A stretch of DNA of 64,000 nt from Rikenellaceae bacterium (GTDB lineage: Bacteria > Bacteroidota > Bacteroidia > Bacteroidales > Rikenellaceae): the NCBI GenBank assembly GCA_015059905.1, contig SUZN01000006.1:124001-188000 (forward strand), given 5' to 3'. The translations under genes and the position numbers were made by a program. Below are positions 43,124 to 53,367 of the stretch, piece after piece. The notes beneath the pieces were generated by a model. The model was not told the DNA's origin and did not search any database. It saw only the letters and a list, made by a program, of their open reading frames with translations. Each line of letters begins with the position of its first letter. Position 1 is the first letter of the stretch.

Positions 43124-45057
43124 TTCATTGATTGAATCTCTTTATTGATTTTTTTCTGCTCCTCGTTTAGCTCCTCCTGCGCTTTGTTGAGTTCCTTTTG
43201 TGCCTCGTTCAACTCTTTCTGTGCTTCGACAGCCAGACCGTTTACGTCAATGCTGCCCAGCGCGCTGCCTGTTGCACCGATTATGTTGCTCGCTAATTGG
43301 ATAACGCCACCCGCCAGCTTGAAAATCGAGCTTGTTGCGCCAAATATGCCGTTGAGGGTGTTTTTCGATAGCGCGTCAAAATCAACATTCTCGCCTACAT
43401 CGTATTTAACCTTCACGTTATCAACCACGAAGTAGAATGATTTTGTCTTTTCGTCAATATTCTCAACCGCTACATCCTCTATTCGCTTACCCTCCTTATA
43501 GACCTTGCCGTCACGCTCGATTGAGTAGTTACCCTTTGGGGTTGAGAATGTAAGGCGTGTCTGCTCGAATGTCAAATCCTCTTCGCAACGCTTCACATCG
43601 CTTTGCATGCCACAGAAGATAACCATACGGTCGCCGTTGTTGTGGCAGCTTGTGTATTGGTCGCCCAATGTGAGGCGGGTTGAGCGGGTGATGCCCTTGT
43701 TTCGCTTGTTTTGGATGTTGCCTCCTGTGGTGATGACCTGCGTCTGTCCTGTGCGTTCAGCCTCCTCGATCGCCTCGTTTATCTCATCCTCATATTCATC
43801 AACAACCTCCAGAGCCTTCTCTATCTCCTTCATCCACTCGTTGTTCATCGAGTCTATTGAGTTGAAAATAGCCTCATTTGACCTGCCTTGACGTATCCAC
43901 TCGTCTATCTGCTCCTGCGAGAGGTATAACTCGTTGCTTGATTTGTTCTCGTTGCGCCACGCGTCAATCTCCTCCTGCGTGAACTCCTTGTAGAGTATCT
44001 CCTCATCATGCTCAAAGACCGACTCAAAGAGATTCTCAATCGAGTTCGGGAAGCTTGCAGGCGACTTTATCGCCGAGATAGTCATTCCGACTAAAGCGAC
44101 AATCCAGATAATGAATGCCACAAGCAATACCTTGCCCTTTGGTCGTAGTGAGAGCAATAACATAACCACCAGATATATAAGTGCCAATAGTGGAATAATC
44201 GCTACAAGGAAGAACGAGATAAGCGAAATTCCCGTAGGCAGGTTAAAGCCGAGCATTGGCATGCCCGCTATCGCCACCATGCCCAATACACATACGCCCA
44301 CAACCAATCCGACAAGTATTATGGCTGCCAATATCTTCAGACAGATAAGCAGTATTTTTCCTATCACATTGACAATATCGGCAAGGATAGTGCGCGAGCG
44401 CTCCTCGGAGGTTGCCTGCTGCACGTTTTCACGTATGCTGTCGGTGGTGATGCGCTCTCCCTTCATCTCCAGCTTCTGACGTGCCGTAGAGGCGGGCGGG
44501 ATGGTGAACCACATCACGATATAACCCAGAACGACCAAACCCGCGAGCTGTCCCATAAAGGCCTCGATATAGTGCAGCAAAAATAGATTCATCACGCCAA
44601 ACAACCATGTCAGAATGGGTGCAATAGCAGCCAGGCGTACCAGCGTAGGGTCAATATCGAAGTAGTTGGCAATGCCAGCGCAGACACCGCCGAGCTTATG
44701 GCGTTGCACGTCGCGATACAGACGGCGTGGTATGCGTGGGTTGCCGCTGGGGTCGGTTGTCTCCGCCTGACGTGGCTCGGGGCCGTGGTCGGGTTGCTCG
44801 CTGTCAATCTCCTCGGCAGAGCCAAGCTGCTTGATGATGTTCATAATCAGCGGCTTTGTTACTATCGCATCGGCAGATACAGCCGAGAGTATCAGCTCCG
44901 CAATACGAGCCTCGATGTCGGCTACAATCTCCTCGCCGTCGGGGTCGTCACGGTATGCGTTCTGGAGCGAAGCTATGTATTCGTTCAGGGCGGCGTATGC
45001 GTCAGTCTCAAGTGTGAAGGATATACCCGCCAAGCTGCATTTCTTTATCTCGTTCAT
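43117..45057 (-). CDS. PspC-domain multi-pass membrane protein with C-terminal coiled coil
   Basis: A 646-residue protein. Residues 1-85 form an N-terminal domain shared with the short PspC protein at 46487-47020 (DAYxxL ... DIEARIAEL). The PspC domain is at about 109-190 (RHKLGGVCAGIANYFDIDPTLVRLAA), then more membrane helices to about 345, a soluble region and a Lys/Glu/Leu coiled coil at the end with four to five repeats like LNEAQKELNKAQ. PspC proteins belong to phage-shock-type membrane stress responses. It is the last gene of the PadR/PspC/head-GIN cluster. Confidence 0.82.
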   Translation of the reverse strand: MNEIKKCSLAGISFTLETDAYAALNEYIASLQNAYRDDPDGEEIVADIEARIAELILSAVSADAIVTKPLIMNIIKQLGSAEEIDSEQPDHGPEPRQAETTDPSGNPRIPRRLYRDVQRHKLGGVCAGIANYFDIDPTLVRLAAIAPILTWLFGVMNLFLLHYIEAFMGQLAGLVVLGYIVMWFTIPPASTARQKLEMKGERITTDSIRENVQQATSEERSRTILADIVNVIGKILLICLKILAAIILVGLVVGVCVLGMVAIAGMPMLGFNLPTGISLISFFLVAIIPLLALIYLVVMLLLSLRPKGKVLLVAFIIWIVALVGMTISAIKSPASFPNSIENLFESVFEHDEEILYKEFTQEEIDAWRNENKSSNELYLSQEQIDEWIRQGRSNEAIFNSIDSMNNEWMKEIEKALEVVDEYEDEINEAIEEAERTGQTQVITTGGNIQNKRNKGITRSTRLTLGDQYTSCHNNGDRMVIFCGMQSDVKRCEEDLTFEQTRLTFSTPKGNYSIERDGKVYKEGKRIEDVAVENIDEKTKSFYFVVDNVKVKYDVGENVDFDALSKNTLNGIFGATSSIFKLAGGVIQLASNIIGATGSALGSIDVNGLAVEAQKELNEAQKELNKAQEELNEEQKKINKEIQSMNK

Positions 45058-45080
45058 AGTTGTAAATCTTCTTTAACGGG

Positions 45081-46055
45081 TTAAAACTTCTTGATTGAGC
45101 CTCCGCTTGCGGTCTGTACAAATTCAACTTTGCAATCACCCGTATAGCGAATATCGCCACCTGATGAAGCCTGTGCAGTAAGCGTGCCGTCACACTTGAG
45201 CTTTACCGTACCACCCGATGCAACCTGCACCGAGGCAGTTTGGGCAGCCGAGTTGGTCGAGATGATGTCGCCACTTGAAGAGGCTTTCGCAATGAGCCTG
45301 CCTAAGCAGTTGAATACGATTTTCCCGCTTGATGATGCAGCGCCGAATGTCGTTTGTGCGCTCACATTTGAGCAGAAGATATCGCCCGATGATGAAGCCT
45401 CAGCGGAGATAGTTGTTGCTACGCCGTTTAACTCCACTCTGCCCGATGAGCTTGCACAGAGTGATAGCTCATCGACAAGCACCGATGCCTCAATATCAGC
45501 CGACGATGATGCCTTCATTGCACAAAACTCTGCCATGAAAGCACCGCTTACGTTGGCAGATGACGAAGCGTCAATGCCGACCTTCTTTTTCTCGGCGCGG
45601 TTTATCACTATATCTGCACTCGATGATGCACGCAGGAAAAGCTTGTTGTCGCCCGTGAGCGTAGGTTTGATATGTACGTTTGCCGACGCACGGCTCTCGA
45701 TGCGCTGCAACTTCTCGTTTTTGGGTATTGTGACTGTTACGTTCAAGTTGCTGTAAGAGTTGCAGTTGGGCTTTCTCACAGTCACTTCAAGGATATCGCC
45801 CTTCACCTCGCACACAACCCACTCCATCACATTGTCGTCGGCTTCAATCTTTACGTTCTTGCCCTCCTGCTCGGTCATTGTTACCTTCACGCTGTTTGTT
45901 GCGAGTATTACGGAGTAGTTGTTTGAAATTGTAATCTCATTTGAGGTAATATTGCCAGAGCCACGCAGTTGGCACTTATTGTCGCGCGCTGCGAAGGCTG
46001 AAGTCGCAATGATTACGGCGGCTAAAGTGAGCGCGATTTTAGTTATTGTTTTCAT
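45081..46055 (-). CDS. Secreted head-GIN-domain (DUF2807) beta-helix protein
   Basis: A 324-residue exported protein with signal peptide ending IIATSAFA. From about residue 110 on it has some ten repeats of roughly 20 residues with the core A-S-S/G-S/G (DASSSAN, KASSSAD, CASSSGR, EASSSGD, ending TASGGSI), which would stack as a serine ladder in a right-handed beta-helix. Family members are called putative auto-transporter adhesins but have no proven function. It sits between padR and the long pspC gene with no promoter of its own, pointing to an envelope-stress role. Confidence 0.82.
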   Translation of the reverse strand: MKTITKIALTLAAVIIATSAFAARDNKCQLRGSGNITSNEITISNNYSVILATNSVKVTMTEQEGKNVKIEADDNVMEWVVCEVKGDILEVTVRKPNCNSYSNLNVTVTIPKNEKLQRIESRASANVHIKPTLTGDNKLFLRASSSADIVINRAEKKKVGIDASSSANVSGAFMAEFCAMKASSSADIEASVLVDELSLCASSSGRVELNGVATTISAEASSSGDIFCSNVSAQTTFGAASSSGKIVFNCLGRLIAKASSSGDIISTNSAAQTASVQVASGGTVKLKCDGTLTAQASSGGDIRYTGDCKVEFVQTASGGSIKKF

Positions 46056-46136
46056 AGTTTGAGAGCTTTTTTGATAATTGTAATTTTTTGTTGAATCTCT
46101 TGTTGTAATAGTCGTTGTAATAGTTGAGAGGGCGGG

Positions 46137-46484
46137 TTATTCTTCGTTGGCAGTGTGTTCGCCGTGTCGGATGATGCGTATCTGTTCCACCATCTCGTCC
46201 CACGCCTCGTCAAGCAGTGCAAGCTGGCGGCGACCCTCCTCGGTGAGCATATAGTATTTTCGTGGTGGACCCTGCGTAGATTCCTGCCAACGGTAAGTCA
46301 GCAGCCCCGCATTCTTCTGGCGTGTGAGGATAGGGTAGAGCGTACCCTCGACAACAATCATCTGCGCCTCCTTGAGCTCCGAGATGATTTGGGGTGCGTA
46401 GGAGTCCCCGCGTGAGAGTATCGAGAGGATGCAATACTCAAGGATTCCCTTTCGCATCTGTACTTTTACGTTATCTTCGTTCAT
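46137..46484 (-). CDS. PadR-family transcriptional regulator
   Basis: A 115-residue winged-helix repressor of the short PadR type: MRKGILEYCILSILSRGDSY, the recognition region IISELKEAQMIVVEGTLYPIL and the wing RWQESTQGPPRKYYMLTEEG. It starts 2 bases after the short pspC stop. By analogy with PadR/PspC gene sets it should repress this cluster in the absence of envelope stress; that link is inferred. Confidence 0.9.
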   Translation of the reverse strand: MNEDNVKVQMRKGILEYCILSILSRGDSYAPQIISELKEAQMIVVEGTLYPILTRQKNAGLLTYRWQESTQGPPRKYYMLTEEGRRQLALLDEAWDEMVEQIRIIRHGEHTANEE

Positions 46485-46486
46485 AG

Positions 46487-47020
46487 CTACGCCTTGTTTT
46501 CTTGGTTAGACTCTGGTTTAATTACCTGCTGTGGCTCCTCGCTTATGGCAATCCACATAATCAGATATAACAGACCTGTCGAGAAGCCTGCAAAGAAGCC
46601 GACAATGAAGATTATGCGAACAAGTGTCACATCAATCGAGTAGTAGTTGGCAATACCGCTACATACACCCGCAATCGAGCGAGGTGAGCGTGGGCGGAAG
46701 AGCTTGCGTGGCTCCTCGCCTGGGAAGCGGGGGTTGCCGTTGCTGTCGCGCATCGGGCGGTATGCCTCGCCAAAGAGTTCAGGGTCGCCGATTTGATTCA
46801 TCACGCTGCGCACAACGCCATAGGTGATGACCATCATCGGAGAGGGTACGCGTTCGCGAAAAATCTCTGCAATGCGGCTCTCGATGTCGCCAAGCGTCTC
46901 GGTGTCGGTGGGTGAGAGGCGGCGACCAATGTCATCGAGGTAGGCAGTGAGAGTCTGATAGGCATCCATATCCATTGTGAATGCCTGCTGTGCGATGTTT
47001 ACGTTAATCGTCTCTTTCAT
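46487..47020 (-). CDS. Short PspC-domain membrane protein
   Basis: A 178-residue protein; the start at 47020 (MKETINVNIAQQAF) is chosen because the predicted transcript begins near 47060 and the upstream extension is not conserved with its paralogue. Residues 1-85 match the N-terminal domain of the long PspC protein, and the PspC domain with two membrane helices follows (SIAGVCSGIANYYSIDVTLV). First gene of the cluster. Confidence 0.85.
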   Translation of the reverse strand: MKETINVNIAQQAFTMDMDAYQTLTAYLDDIGRRLSPTDTETLGDIESRIAEIFRERVPSPMMVITYGVVRSVMNQIGDPELFGEAYRPMRDSNGNPRFPGEEPRKLFRPRSPRSIAGVCSGIANYYSIDVTLVRIIFIVGFFAGFSTGLLYLIMWIAISEEPQQVIKPESNQENKA

Positions 47021-47066
47021 CGTTAAAAATTGTTTGAAAAAAGATAATTGTAATAGTTTGGTAATG

Positions 47067-47096
47067 CAAATATACAAACTTTTTGGTAGTTTGCAA
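47067..47096 (-). promoter_or_regulatory. Promoter of the PspC/PadR/head-GIN operon
   Basis: Minus strand TTG (47094-47096), 19-base spacer, TATATTTG (47067-47074): full consensus. Confidence 0.78.
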
Positions 47097-47189
47097 TACA
47101 AAGTAGTGGAATTTTTTATACAAATGCCACTTTTTTTTGTAAAATGTGCCATTTTGTAGCCGATACCTTATAATAAAAAGAGGATGCCG

Positions 47190-47198
47190 CCCCCCCCC
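47190..47198. repeat. Nine-base homopolymeric C tract
   Basis: Intergenic run of nine C, 10 bases beyond the terminator stem of the glutamine synthetase gene and about 116 bases upstream of the -7 box of the PspC operon. Confidence 0.8.
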
Positions 47199-47200
47199 GA

Positions 47201-47233
47201 ATAAAAACGCCAACCCTCGTTTGAGAATTGGCG
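47201..47233 (-). terminator. Terminator of the metF-metH-glutamine synthetase operon
   Basis: CGCCAA (47208-47213) pairs with TTGGCG (47228-47233), with an inner CTC/GAG pairing; minus-strand T run follows. Located 25 bases after the glutamine synthetase stop. Confidence 0.8.
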
Positions 47234-47257
47234 CAATATAAATTTTCGTGTGGTTCA

Positions 47258-48760
47258 TTATCCACAGTGGAAGTATCGGTTTACAAGTTTTAACATCTCC
47301 TCTTGATTGCCGTCAATCTCCTGGCGCAGAGTGCTGTCGCCATAAGAGCGCAGACGCTTGATGATGCCGTCAATCATTGCAGGGCTGAATACGTTATGCT
47401 TCTCAAAGATTGCACGCTGACGCTCCAGACAATCAGCCGACGCCGCACAACTGTCGGGCAGCTGTGCCAAGTTCTTGAGCTTATCCTCGTTCTCCTTCTG
47501 GTGGATGTTCACATTTACATATGTTCGCTCGGCAATCTCCAGCGCATTCTCCATCTCAAAACCATAACGGCACGCCACAGCCAGACCTGCTATGAGCTGA
47601 TAGATGTCGGCGGAGCCATCTGGTGAGCGCATCTCCACAGTCTGCTTCTGTGTGGTGTCGTAGTTGCTCTGTGGCTCTAATGGGTTTGCCTTCTGACACA
47701 TATCGCTCTTTGCTGCCCATCCCAGCGGAACACGCACCAATACCGAACGGTTGCGGTCACCCCAGCAGATGTTTGTCGGTGCCTCCTGATGTGGCACAAG
47801 GCGGAAGTATGATGTTGGGTTTGTGTTCCCGAAGGCTGTGATTGATGGTGCAAGCTCCATCATACCCGCAATGGCACGACGCGCCGAGGCTGACAAAACG
47901 CCACCCTCAAGCATCTGATTCTTGCCATCCTTTACAATTCGCATATGAATGTGCAGACCCGAGCCCGCCTTGCCTGTGGTGATTTTTGGGGCAAAGGTGA
48001 TGTCGTAGCCATATTGGTAGGCGAGGTTGCGGATAATCCACTTGGCAATCATCAGCTGGTCGGCAGCTCGCTCCGCCTTCACGGGCAGGAACTCAATCTC
48101 GTTCTGCTCGTAGATAAGTCCATCGAGTGAGAAGTTACCCACCTCCGAGTGACCATACTTAATCTCGCCACCTGCCTGCGCAATGTAGGACATGCAGCGT
48201 GTGCGGAACTCGTTGAACTTGGCATAAGGGGCAGACTCGTGGTAACCCTTCTGGTCGGTTGCGGGGAAGACACCCTCGTCGGGAGCAATGACATAATACT
48301 CCAGCTCGCCCATCGCCTGAAACTCCATTCCTGTCACCTCATTAAAGGCGCGGCACGCCTTGCGCAGTGTATTCTCTGGAGAACTCTCCAATGGCTCGCC
48401 ATCCTTGTTGAAGTAGGAGCAGAGCATCGAGAGTGTAGGCAGCTCGGCAAATGGGTCGAGGAATGCTGTTGCGAAGCGTGGTAAGACATAGAGGTCGCTA
48501 CTGCCCGCCTCGATGAATGGGAAGAGACTTGAGCCATCCACTCTCTCGCCACAGGTAAGGATAGCATCCAGATAGGCTGCGTTGTTGATGACAAAGTTCA
48601 GGGTCTTTAACCTGCCATCTGCAGCAGGATACATAAAATTGACCATTCTTATCTCGTTCTCTTTGATGTAACGAACGATGTCGGCTTTGGTAAACTCCTC
48701 GCTTGGCTTACCCAGATAGGCTACAAGCGAGTTTGGGCATAACTCTAAATTCTGACTCAT
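47258..48760 (-). CDS. Glutamine synthetase (type I family)
   Basis: ATP-dependent amidation of glutamate. The 500-residue protein has the beta-grasp N-terminus (RMVNFMYPAADGRLKTLNF), ELEYYVIAPDEG (metal Glu), AGSGLHIHM, the substrate/ATP strip HQEAPTNICWGDRNRSVLVR and EMRSPDGSADIYQL. These identify the GlnA fold; the sequence is divergent from the standard enzyme, so a related gamma-glutamyl ligase cannot be excluded. It starts 18 bases after metH and is probably cotranscribed. Confidence 0.87.
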   Translation of the reverse strand: MSQNLELCPNSLVAYLGKPSEEFTKADIVRYIKENEIRMVNFMYPAADGRLKTLNFVINNAAYLDAILTCGERVDGSSLFPFIEAGSSDLYVLPRFATAFLDPFAELPTLSMLCSYFNKDGEPLESSPENTLRKACRAFNEVTGMEFQAMGELEYYVIAPDEGVFPATDQKGYHESAPYAKFNEFRTRCMSYIAQAGGEIKYGHSEVGNFSLDGLIYEQNEIEFLPVKAERAADQLMIAKWIIRNLAYQYGYDITFAPKITTGKAGSGLHIHMRIVKDGKNQMLEGGVLSASARRAIAGMMELAPSITAFGNTNPTSYFRLVPHQEAPTNICWGDRNRSVLVRVPLGWAAKSDMCQKANPLEPQSNYDTTQKQTVEMRSPDGSADIYQLIAGLAVACRYGFEMENALEIAERTYVNVNIHQKENEDKLKNLAQLPDSCAASADCLERQRAIFEKHNVFSPAMIDGIIKRLRSYGDSTLRQEIDGNQEEMLKLVNRYFHCG

Positions 48761-48778
48761 ATCATTGGTTTTTTGTTA

Positions 48779-51700
48779 CTATATTACAAAATATCGTGCT
48801 TCGCTGCTGGCGATGTATAATCCGCAAACGGATGATTGTGGATACATAGCGCCGTTTTCGGTGAGAACTATTCCTATCTTCTCCACGTCGAGCAGACGCG
48901 CTACGGGGAATATCGTGCGCTGGTCGGGCAGCGATGGGTAGCCAATGGCGGGGCGTATGCCATCGTAAGCAGCCTGGAAAAGTTCTTTTGTTGAGAGTTG
49001 CTCGTTTGGTGCGTAACCCCACAACTCTTTGCGTACCCTCTCGTGCAGCCACTCGCTCGCAGCCTCCACCAGACGGTCGCACAGACTCTGCAACATCAAG
49101 GCGTGATGAAGGTCGCTCGACTTTAGCTCCACCAGCTCTTTAAGCAGCGACTGCGAAATGGTTACGGCAAAGGCTCCTGCGTGGTCGCCAGCACCCTGGG
49201 GCGCAACAAAGTCGCAGAGCGAGAGCGCTATGCCCTCAGCGTTGGGCGTTTTCTGGCGAGGTGTTGCTATCTCGGTGTATTGCTCCGCTCCGCCGCAGCA
49301 AGGGCATTCCGCATCGTGGCGCAGACATATACTGTGGTCGGTTGAATAAGCCTCAAATAGACCCACACGTGCTATAAGCGTGTGTTGTTTCTGCTCCATC
49401 TCGTCAAGCATAGCCTCTGCCTCACGGCGCAATGTGGTAGCCTCGTCACTTGACGCTGTAACCTGCCATAAGTTGTAGAAATGTATCCAATTTATATAGT
49501 GGCGCACCTGCGAGATTGCAATCTTGTCGATGGTACGCACACCTGTAAATGTCGGTTTTGTGAATTGCTTCTTCTGCCAGTCTATCTTCAGACGGTCGGC
49601 TGTGGTTGCGGCTGGCTTTGTAGGTTGTGGTGCGCGCAGGGCAGCCTGCTCCGCCTTGAGTTGGGCTATGGTAGCGTCACGCTCCTCGCCCAGAAGTTTC
49701 ATTGCAAGCAGTGGATTTTGTGCTGCATCCTTGACGTGGAACACCGCACCATCATATAGCGGCGCAATCTTCACCGCCGTATGCAGTGCCGATGTCGTCG
49801 CGCCACCCACCATCAGCGGAACGCTTATGCCTGCCGCCTTCAGTTCGCGTGCTACGTGGCACATCTCCTCAAGCGATGGGGTAATCAGACCACTTAAACC
49901 AATGAAATCAACCTTATGCTCCTTTGCTGCTTGAACAATATTCTCCGCCTCGACCATCACGCCAAGGTCAATCACCTCGAAGTTGTTGCACGATAGGATA
50001 ACGCTGACGATATTTTTGCCAATATCGTGCACGTCGCCCTTCACCGTTGCCAGCAGATAACGACCCGCCTTTGTCGATGATGCGCTCTGTTGCGACGCCT
50101 CGATATGGGGTTGCAGCAACTCTACGGCATGTTTCATCGTGCGAGCGCTTTTTACCACCTGCGGAAGGAACATCTTTCCCTCGCCAAAGAGCCTGCCCAC
50201 GCGCGCCATACCCTCCATCAACGGTTGCTCGATAATTGCGGCTGCGGTGGGGTAGGTGGCAAGTGCCTCCTCGATATCCTCTTGGAGGAATTCATCCTCG
50301 CCACGTTGCAGGGCTTGTGCAAGTCGCTCTGTAAGAGGGGTATCTTGTCTGTTTTGAGATGTTGTCTGTTGCGCTGGCTCTGCCTGGAAATTGGCAGCTG
50401 CGGCAATCAGACGTTCGGTGGCATCTGCGCGGCGGCAGAGTATCACATCTTCCAGCACCTCAAGCAATGGTTTAGGTATATCCTCATACATCACCTTTGT
50501 CGAGGGGTTTACAATAGCCATATCCATACCCGCCTGGATGGCGTGGTAGAGGAATGTGGCGTGCATTGCCTCGCGCATATAGTTGTTGCCGCGCAATGAG
50601 AACGACAGGTTACTCACACCACCGCTGACCTTCGCCTGCGGCAGATTATTGTGTATCCACTCCGTAGCACGGATAAAGTCCAGAGCGTAACTGTCGTGTT
50701 CGCTCATACCCGTAGCGATGGTGAGTATGTTGGGGTCAAAAATTATATCCTCTGCTGGGAATGCTATGCGCTCGGTGAGTAGGCGGTATGCTCTCTCGCA
50801 GATAGCTATGCGGCGCTCGAAAGTGGTCGCCTGACCCTCCTCGTCAAACGCCATTACGACCAATGCCGCGCCTGCACGCTTAATTTTCTCGGCACGCTCA
50901 AGGAATAGTTGTTCGCCCTCTTTTAGTGAGAGGGAGTTTACAATAGCCTTACCCTGTATGCACTTCAGCGCCGCCTCAATCACCTCAAAGCGCGATGAGT
51001 CAATCATCCAAGGCACGCGCGCCACCTCGGGGTCGGATGCCATCAGATTGAGAAAGTGACACATCTCCTTGCTCGTGTCGAGCATTGCATCGTCCATATT
51101 TATATCGAGCATCATCGCCCCGTCACGAACCTGCTTGCGAGCTATGGCGAGAGCCTCATCATAGTTGCCTTCGTTTATCAGGCGCAGGAACTTGCGGCTA
51201 CCAGCCACGTTGCATCGCTCGCCCACGTTGATAAAACCGTTGCCAGTGTGAAACCCATCCAGACCTGCGAGCCAGGGGAGTTTGCCCTGCTGCTCGGGGC
51301 GTGGTTTAAGGCTTGCCACCGCCGCTGCAATCGAACGTATATGGTCGGGCGTGGAGCCACAACAGCCTCCCACGATATTTACCAATCCAAGCTCGGCAAA
51401 GTGCGCAATGTGGCGCGCCATAATCTCTGGCGTCTGGTCATATTCGCCCATCTGGTTTGGGATACCAGCGTTGGGGTATGCGCTTATGTGAAAGAGTGAT
51501 ATAGATGCTAACTGCTTTAGCAATGGTGTCATCTGCTCCGCTCCAAACGAGCAGTTTAGTCCCACGCTGAATGGTCGGAAGTGAGCCACCGAACAGAGAA
51601 ATGCCTCCAATGTCTGCCCTGCCAACATTCTGCCTGCTGCATCAGCAATCGTTGCCGACAACATCACGGGCAGGCGTTTGCCCTTTGACGAAAATACCTC

Positions 51701-52276
51701 CTCGGCGGCGGTGAGGGCAGCTTTGGCGTTGAGCGTATCAAAGAGTGTTTCGATAAGGAGTAAATCAACCCCTCCATCGACCAAAGCGTCAATCTGTTCA
51801 ACGTACGCTTCGCGCAAGGTGTCGAAATCTACTGCGCGGAAGGCGGGGTTATCCACATCGGGTGATATCGAGGCGGTCTTGCCCGTAGGACCTACCGAGC
51901 CCGCCACAAAGCGAGGCTTGTCGGGCGTGAGTGCGCTCATACGGTCTGCCTCGGCGCGTGCTAACTGTGCAGCCGCAAGGTTTATGCGACGCACAAGATG
52001 AGTGGTGTGGTACTCCTGTTGTGATATACGCTGCGAAGAGAATGTGCAGCTCTCAATAATATCAGCGCCCGCCTCAAGATATTGGCGATGTATGGCAGAG
52101 ATAACGTCTGGACGTGTTAGCGAAAGGATGTCGTTGTTACCTGCCAAATTGTTGGGATGCGCCGCAAACTCCTCGCCACGAAAATCCTTTTCCGTGAGGT
52201 GATAGCGTTGTATCATTGTGCCCATCGCACCATCCAAAATGAGGATGCGCTGGCTTGCTATATCGTTAATCTTCAT
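48779..52276 (-). CDS. metH: Cobalamin-dependent methionine synthase
   Basis: Transfers methyl from methyl-THF to homocysteine through B12. The start at 52276 ([20 protein letters not shown]) follows the metF stop at 52278 without a gap and gives 1165 residues. Four modules in order: homocysteine domain with zinc cysteines ([21 protein letters not shown]), pterin domain ([14 protein letters not shown]), cobalamin domain ([17 protein letters not shown]) and C-terminal AdoMet activation domain ([20 protein letters not shown]). All four are complete. No B12 riboswitch is seen upstream. Confidence 0.95.
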   Translation of the reverse strand: MKINDIASQRILILDGAMGTMIQRYHLTEKDFRGEEFAAHPNNLAGNNDILSLTRPDVISAIHRQYLEAGADIIESCTFSSQRISQQEYHTTHLVRRINLAAAQLARAEADRMSALTPDKPRFVAGSVGPTGKTASISPDVDNPAFRAVDFDTLREAYVEQIDALVDGGVDLLLIETLFDTLNAKAALTAAEEVFSSKGKRLPVMLSATIADAAGRMLAGQTLEAFLCSVAHFRPFSVGLNCSFGAEQMTPLLKQLASISLFHISAYPNAGIPNQMGEYDQTPEIMARHIAHFAELGLVNIVGGCCGSTPDHIRSIAAAVASLKPRPEQQGKLPWLAGLDGFHTGNGFINVGERCNVAGSRKFLRLINEGNYDEALAIARKQVRDGAMMLDINMDDAMLDTSKEMCHFLNLMASDPEVARVPWMIDSSRFEVIEAALKCIQGKAIVNSLSLKEGEQLFLERAEKIKRAGAALVVMAFDEEGQATTFERRIAICERAYRLLTERIAFPAEDIIFDPNILTIATGMSEHDSYALDFIRATEWIHNNLPQAKVSGGVSNLSFSLRGNNYMREAMHATFLYHAIQAGMDMAIVNPSTKVMYEDIPKPLLEVLEDVILCRRADATERLIAAAANFQAEPAQQTTSQNRQDTPLTERLAQALQRGEDEFLQEDIEEALATYPTAAAIIEQPLMEGMARVGRLFGEGKMFLPQVVKSARTMKHAVELLQPHIEASQQSASSTKAGRYLLATVKGDVHDIGKNIVSVILSCNNFEVIDLGVMVEAENIVQAAKEHKVDFIGLSGLITPSLEEMCHVARELKAAGISVPLMVGGATTSALHTAVKIAPLYDGAVFHVKDAAQNPLLAMKLLGEERDATIAQLKAEQAALRAPQPTKPAATTADRLKIDWQKKQFTKPTFTGVRTIDKIAISQVRHYINWIHFYNLWQVTASSDEATTLRREAEAMLDEMEQKQHTLIARVGLFEAYSTDHSICLRHDAECPCCGGAEQYTEIATPRQKTPNAEGIALSLCDFVAPQGAGDHAGAFAVTISQSLLKELVELKSSDLHHALMLQSLCDRLVEAASEWLHERVRKELWGYAPNEQLSTKELFQAAYDGIRPAIGYPSLPDQRTIFPVARLLDVEKIGIVLTENGAMYPQSSVCGLYIASSEARYFVI

Positions 52277-52277
52277 A

Positions 52278-53234
52278 CTAATATACAGCTTTTGCGATTG
52301 CCTCGATACTTGCCGCAGCATTCATCGAGTAGAAGTGTATGCTCGCCACGTTTGCCGCCTTCAGTTCGCGCGCCTGTGCGATGCCCCACTCTACGCCCAG
52401 CGCCTTCACGTCGTCGTTCGTACGGCATCGACGGAACTCCTTGGCAAGCTCCTCGGGCAGGTCGATGTGGAAGGTCTTGGGCAGTAGCGACTGCTGTGTG
52501 AGCGATGTGAGGGGCTTGATGCCTGGGATGATAGGCACTGTGATGCCCGCCTCGCGGCAACGCTCCACGAAAGCGAAGTAACGGCTGTTGTCGAAGAACA
52601 TCTGTGTCACAACATATTTCGCGCCAGAGTCAATCTTCTCCTTCAGGTGAGCGATGTCGCTCTCGATATTCATCGCCTCCTCGTGCTTTTCGGGGTAGCC
52701 TGCCACACCGAAGGTAAAACGCTCGCCGAGAGGCTCGTGTTCCTTACCGTTGAGCATCTTGCCGTTGTTGAACTCCTCCACCTGACGGCATAGCTCCGCA
52801 GCGTGTGAATGACCACCCTCGACGGGGATGAAGCGGTTGTCGCCTCGGGCGCGGTCGCCACGCAACACCAGAAGGTCAGTTATGCCCAGATACTCAAGGT
52901 CGATAAGCTCGTTTTCAAGCTCTGTGCGTGAGTAGCCACTGCATATAACGTGTGGTACGGTGGGAATATGATAACGCTCCTTGAGCACGGCGGCGATGGC
53001 TACTGTGCCTGGGCGTGTGTGCTCGGTGAAGCGCTGGAACGTGCCGTCACCCATATCACGATATTGTACCTCGGTGCGGTGTGTGGTGATGTTGATATAT
53101 GCGGGATTGAAGGGCATCAAGCGGTCGATGGTCTTGAATACCTGCTCAATGCTCTTGCCTCTGACGGGAGGTAACACCTCAATTGAAAATGCCGTTTTAT
53201 GTTCGGCAGTGAGAAAATCTGCTACGCTGCTCAT
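52278..53234 (-). CDS. metF: Methylenetetrahydrofolate reductase
   Basis: FAD enzyme that makes methyl-THF, the methyl donor for MetH. A 318-residue TIM barrel with [13 protein letters not shown] near the N-terminus, [27 protein letters not shown] and [12 protein letters not shown]. First gene of the metF-metH operon and directly coupled to metH. A TATTTTTG box lies on the minus strand about 15 bases upstream of the ATG. Confidence 0.94.
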   Translation of the reverse strand: MSSVADFLTAEHKTAFSIEVLPPVRGKSIEQVFKTIDRLMPFNPAYINITTHRTEVQYRDMGDGTFQRFTEHTRPGTVAIAAVLKERYHIPTVPHVICSGYSRTELENELIDLEYLGITDLLVLRGDRARGDNRFIPVEGGHSHAAELCRQVEEFNNGKMLNGKEHEPLGERFTFGVAGYPEKHEEAMNIESDIAHLKEKIDSGAKYVVTQMFFDNSRYFAFVERCREAGITVPIIPGIKPLTSLTQQSLLPKTFHIDLPEELAKEFRRCRTNDDVKALGVEWGIAQARELKAANVASIHFYSMNAAASIEAIAKAVY

Positions 53235-53337
53235 AACCTGACTCTTTTATATCACAAAAATACATTTTTTTTCGTTATCGTGTGCGCCTAATGGGAAATA
53301 ATGCAGCCAGGAAGGAATAATCTTGCCACTTTTGCCG

Positions 53338-53345
53338 TATATTTG
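53338..53345 (+). promoter_or_regulatory. -7 box of the MFS transporter gene
   Basis: TATATTTG, 22 bases before the ATG at 53368. This makes the upstream in-frame TTG at 53323 untranscribed and so not the start. Confidence 0.6.
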
Positions 53346-53367
53346 CATCGAAAAAGCAATCGAAAGG

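Noticed and set aside
45200..45740. Periodic DNA that looks like a repeat array or CRISPR
   Set aside because: It is coding sequence for the A-S-S-S rungs of the head-GIN protein; the repeats are degenerate and have no spacers.
53235..53367. Possible cobalamin or SAM riboswitch ahead of metF-metH
   Set aside because: Only 133 bases separate metF from the divergent MFS gene, with two promoters inside; no B12 box or SAM-box helices could be seen.
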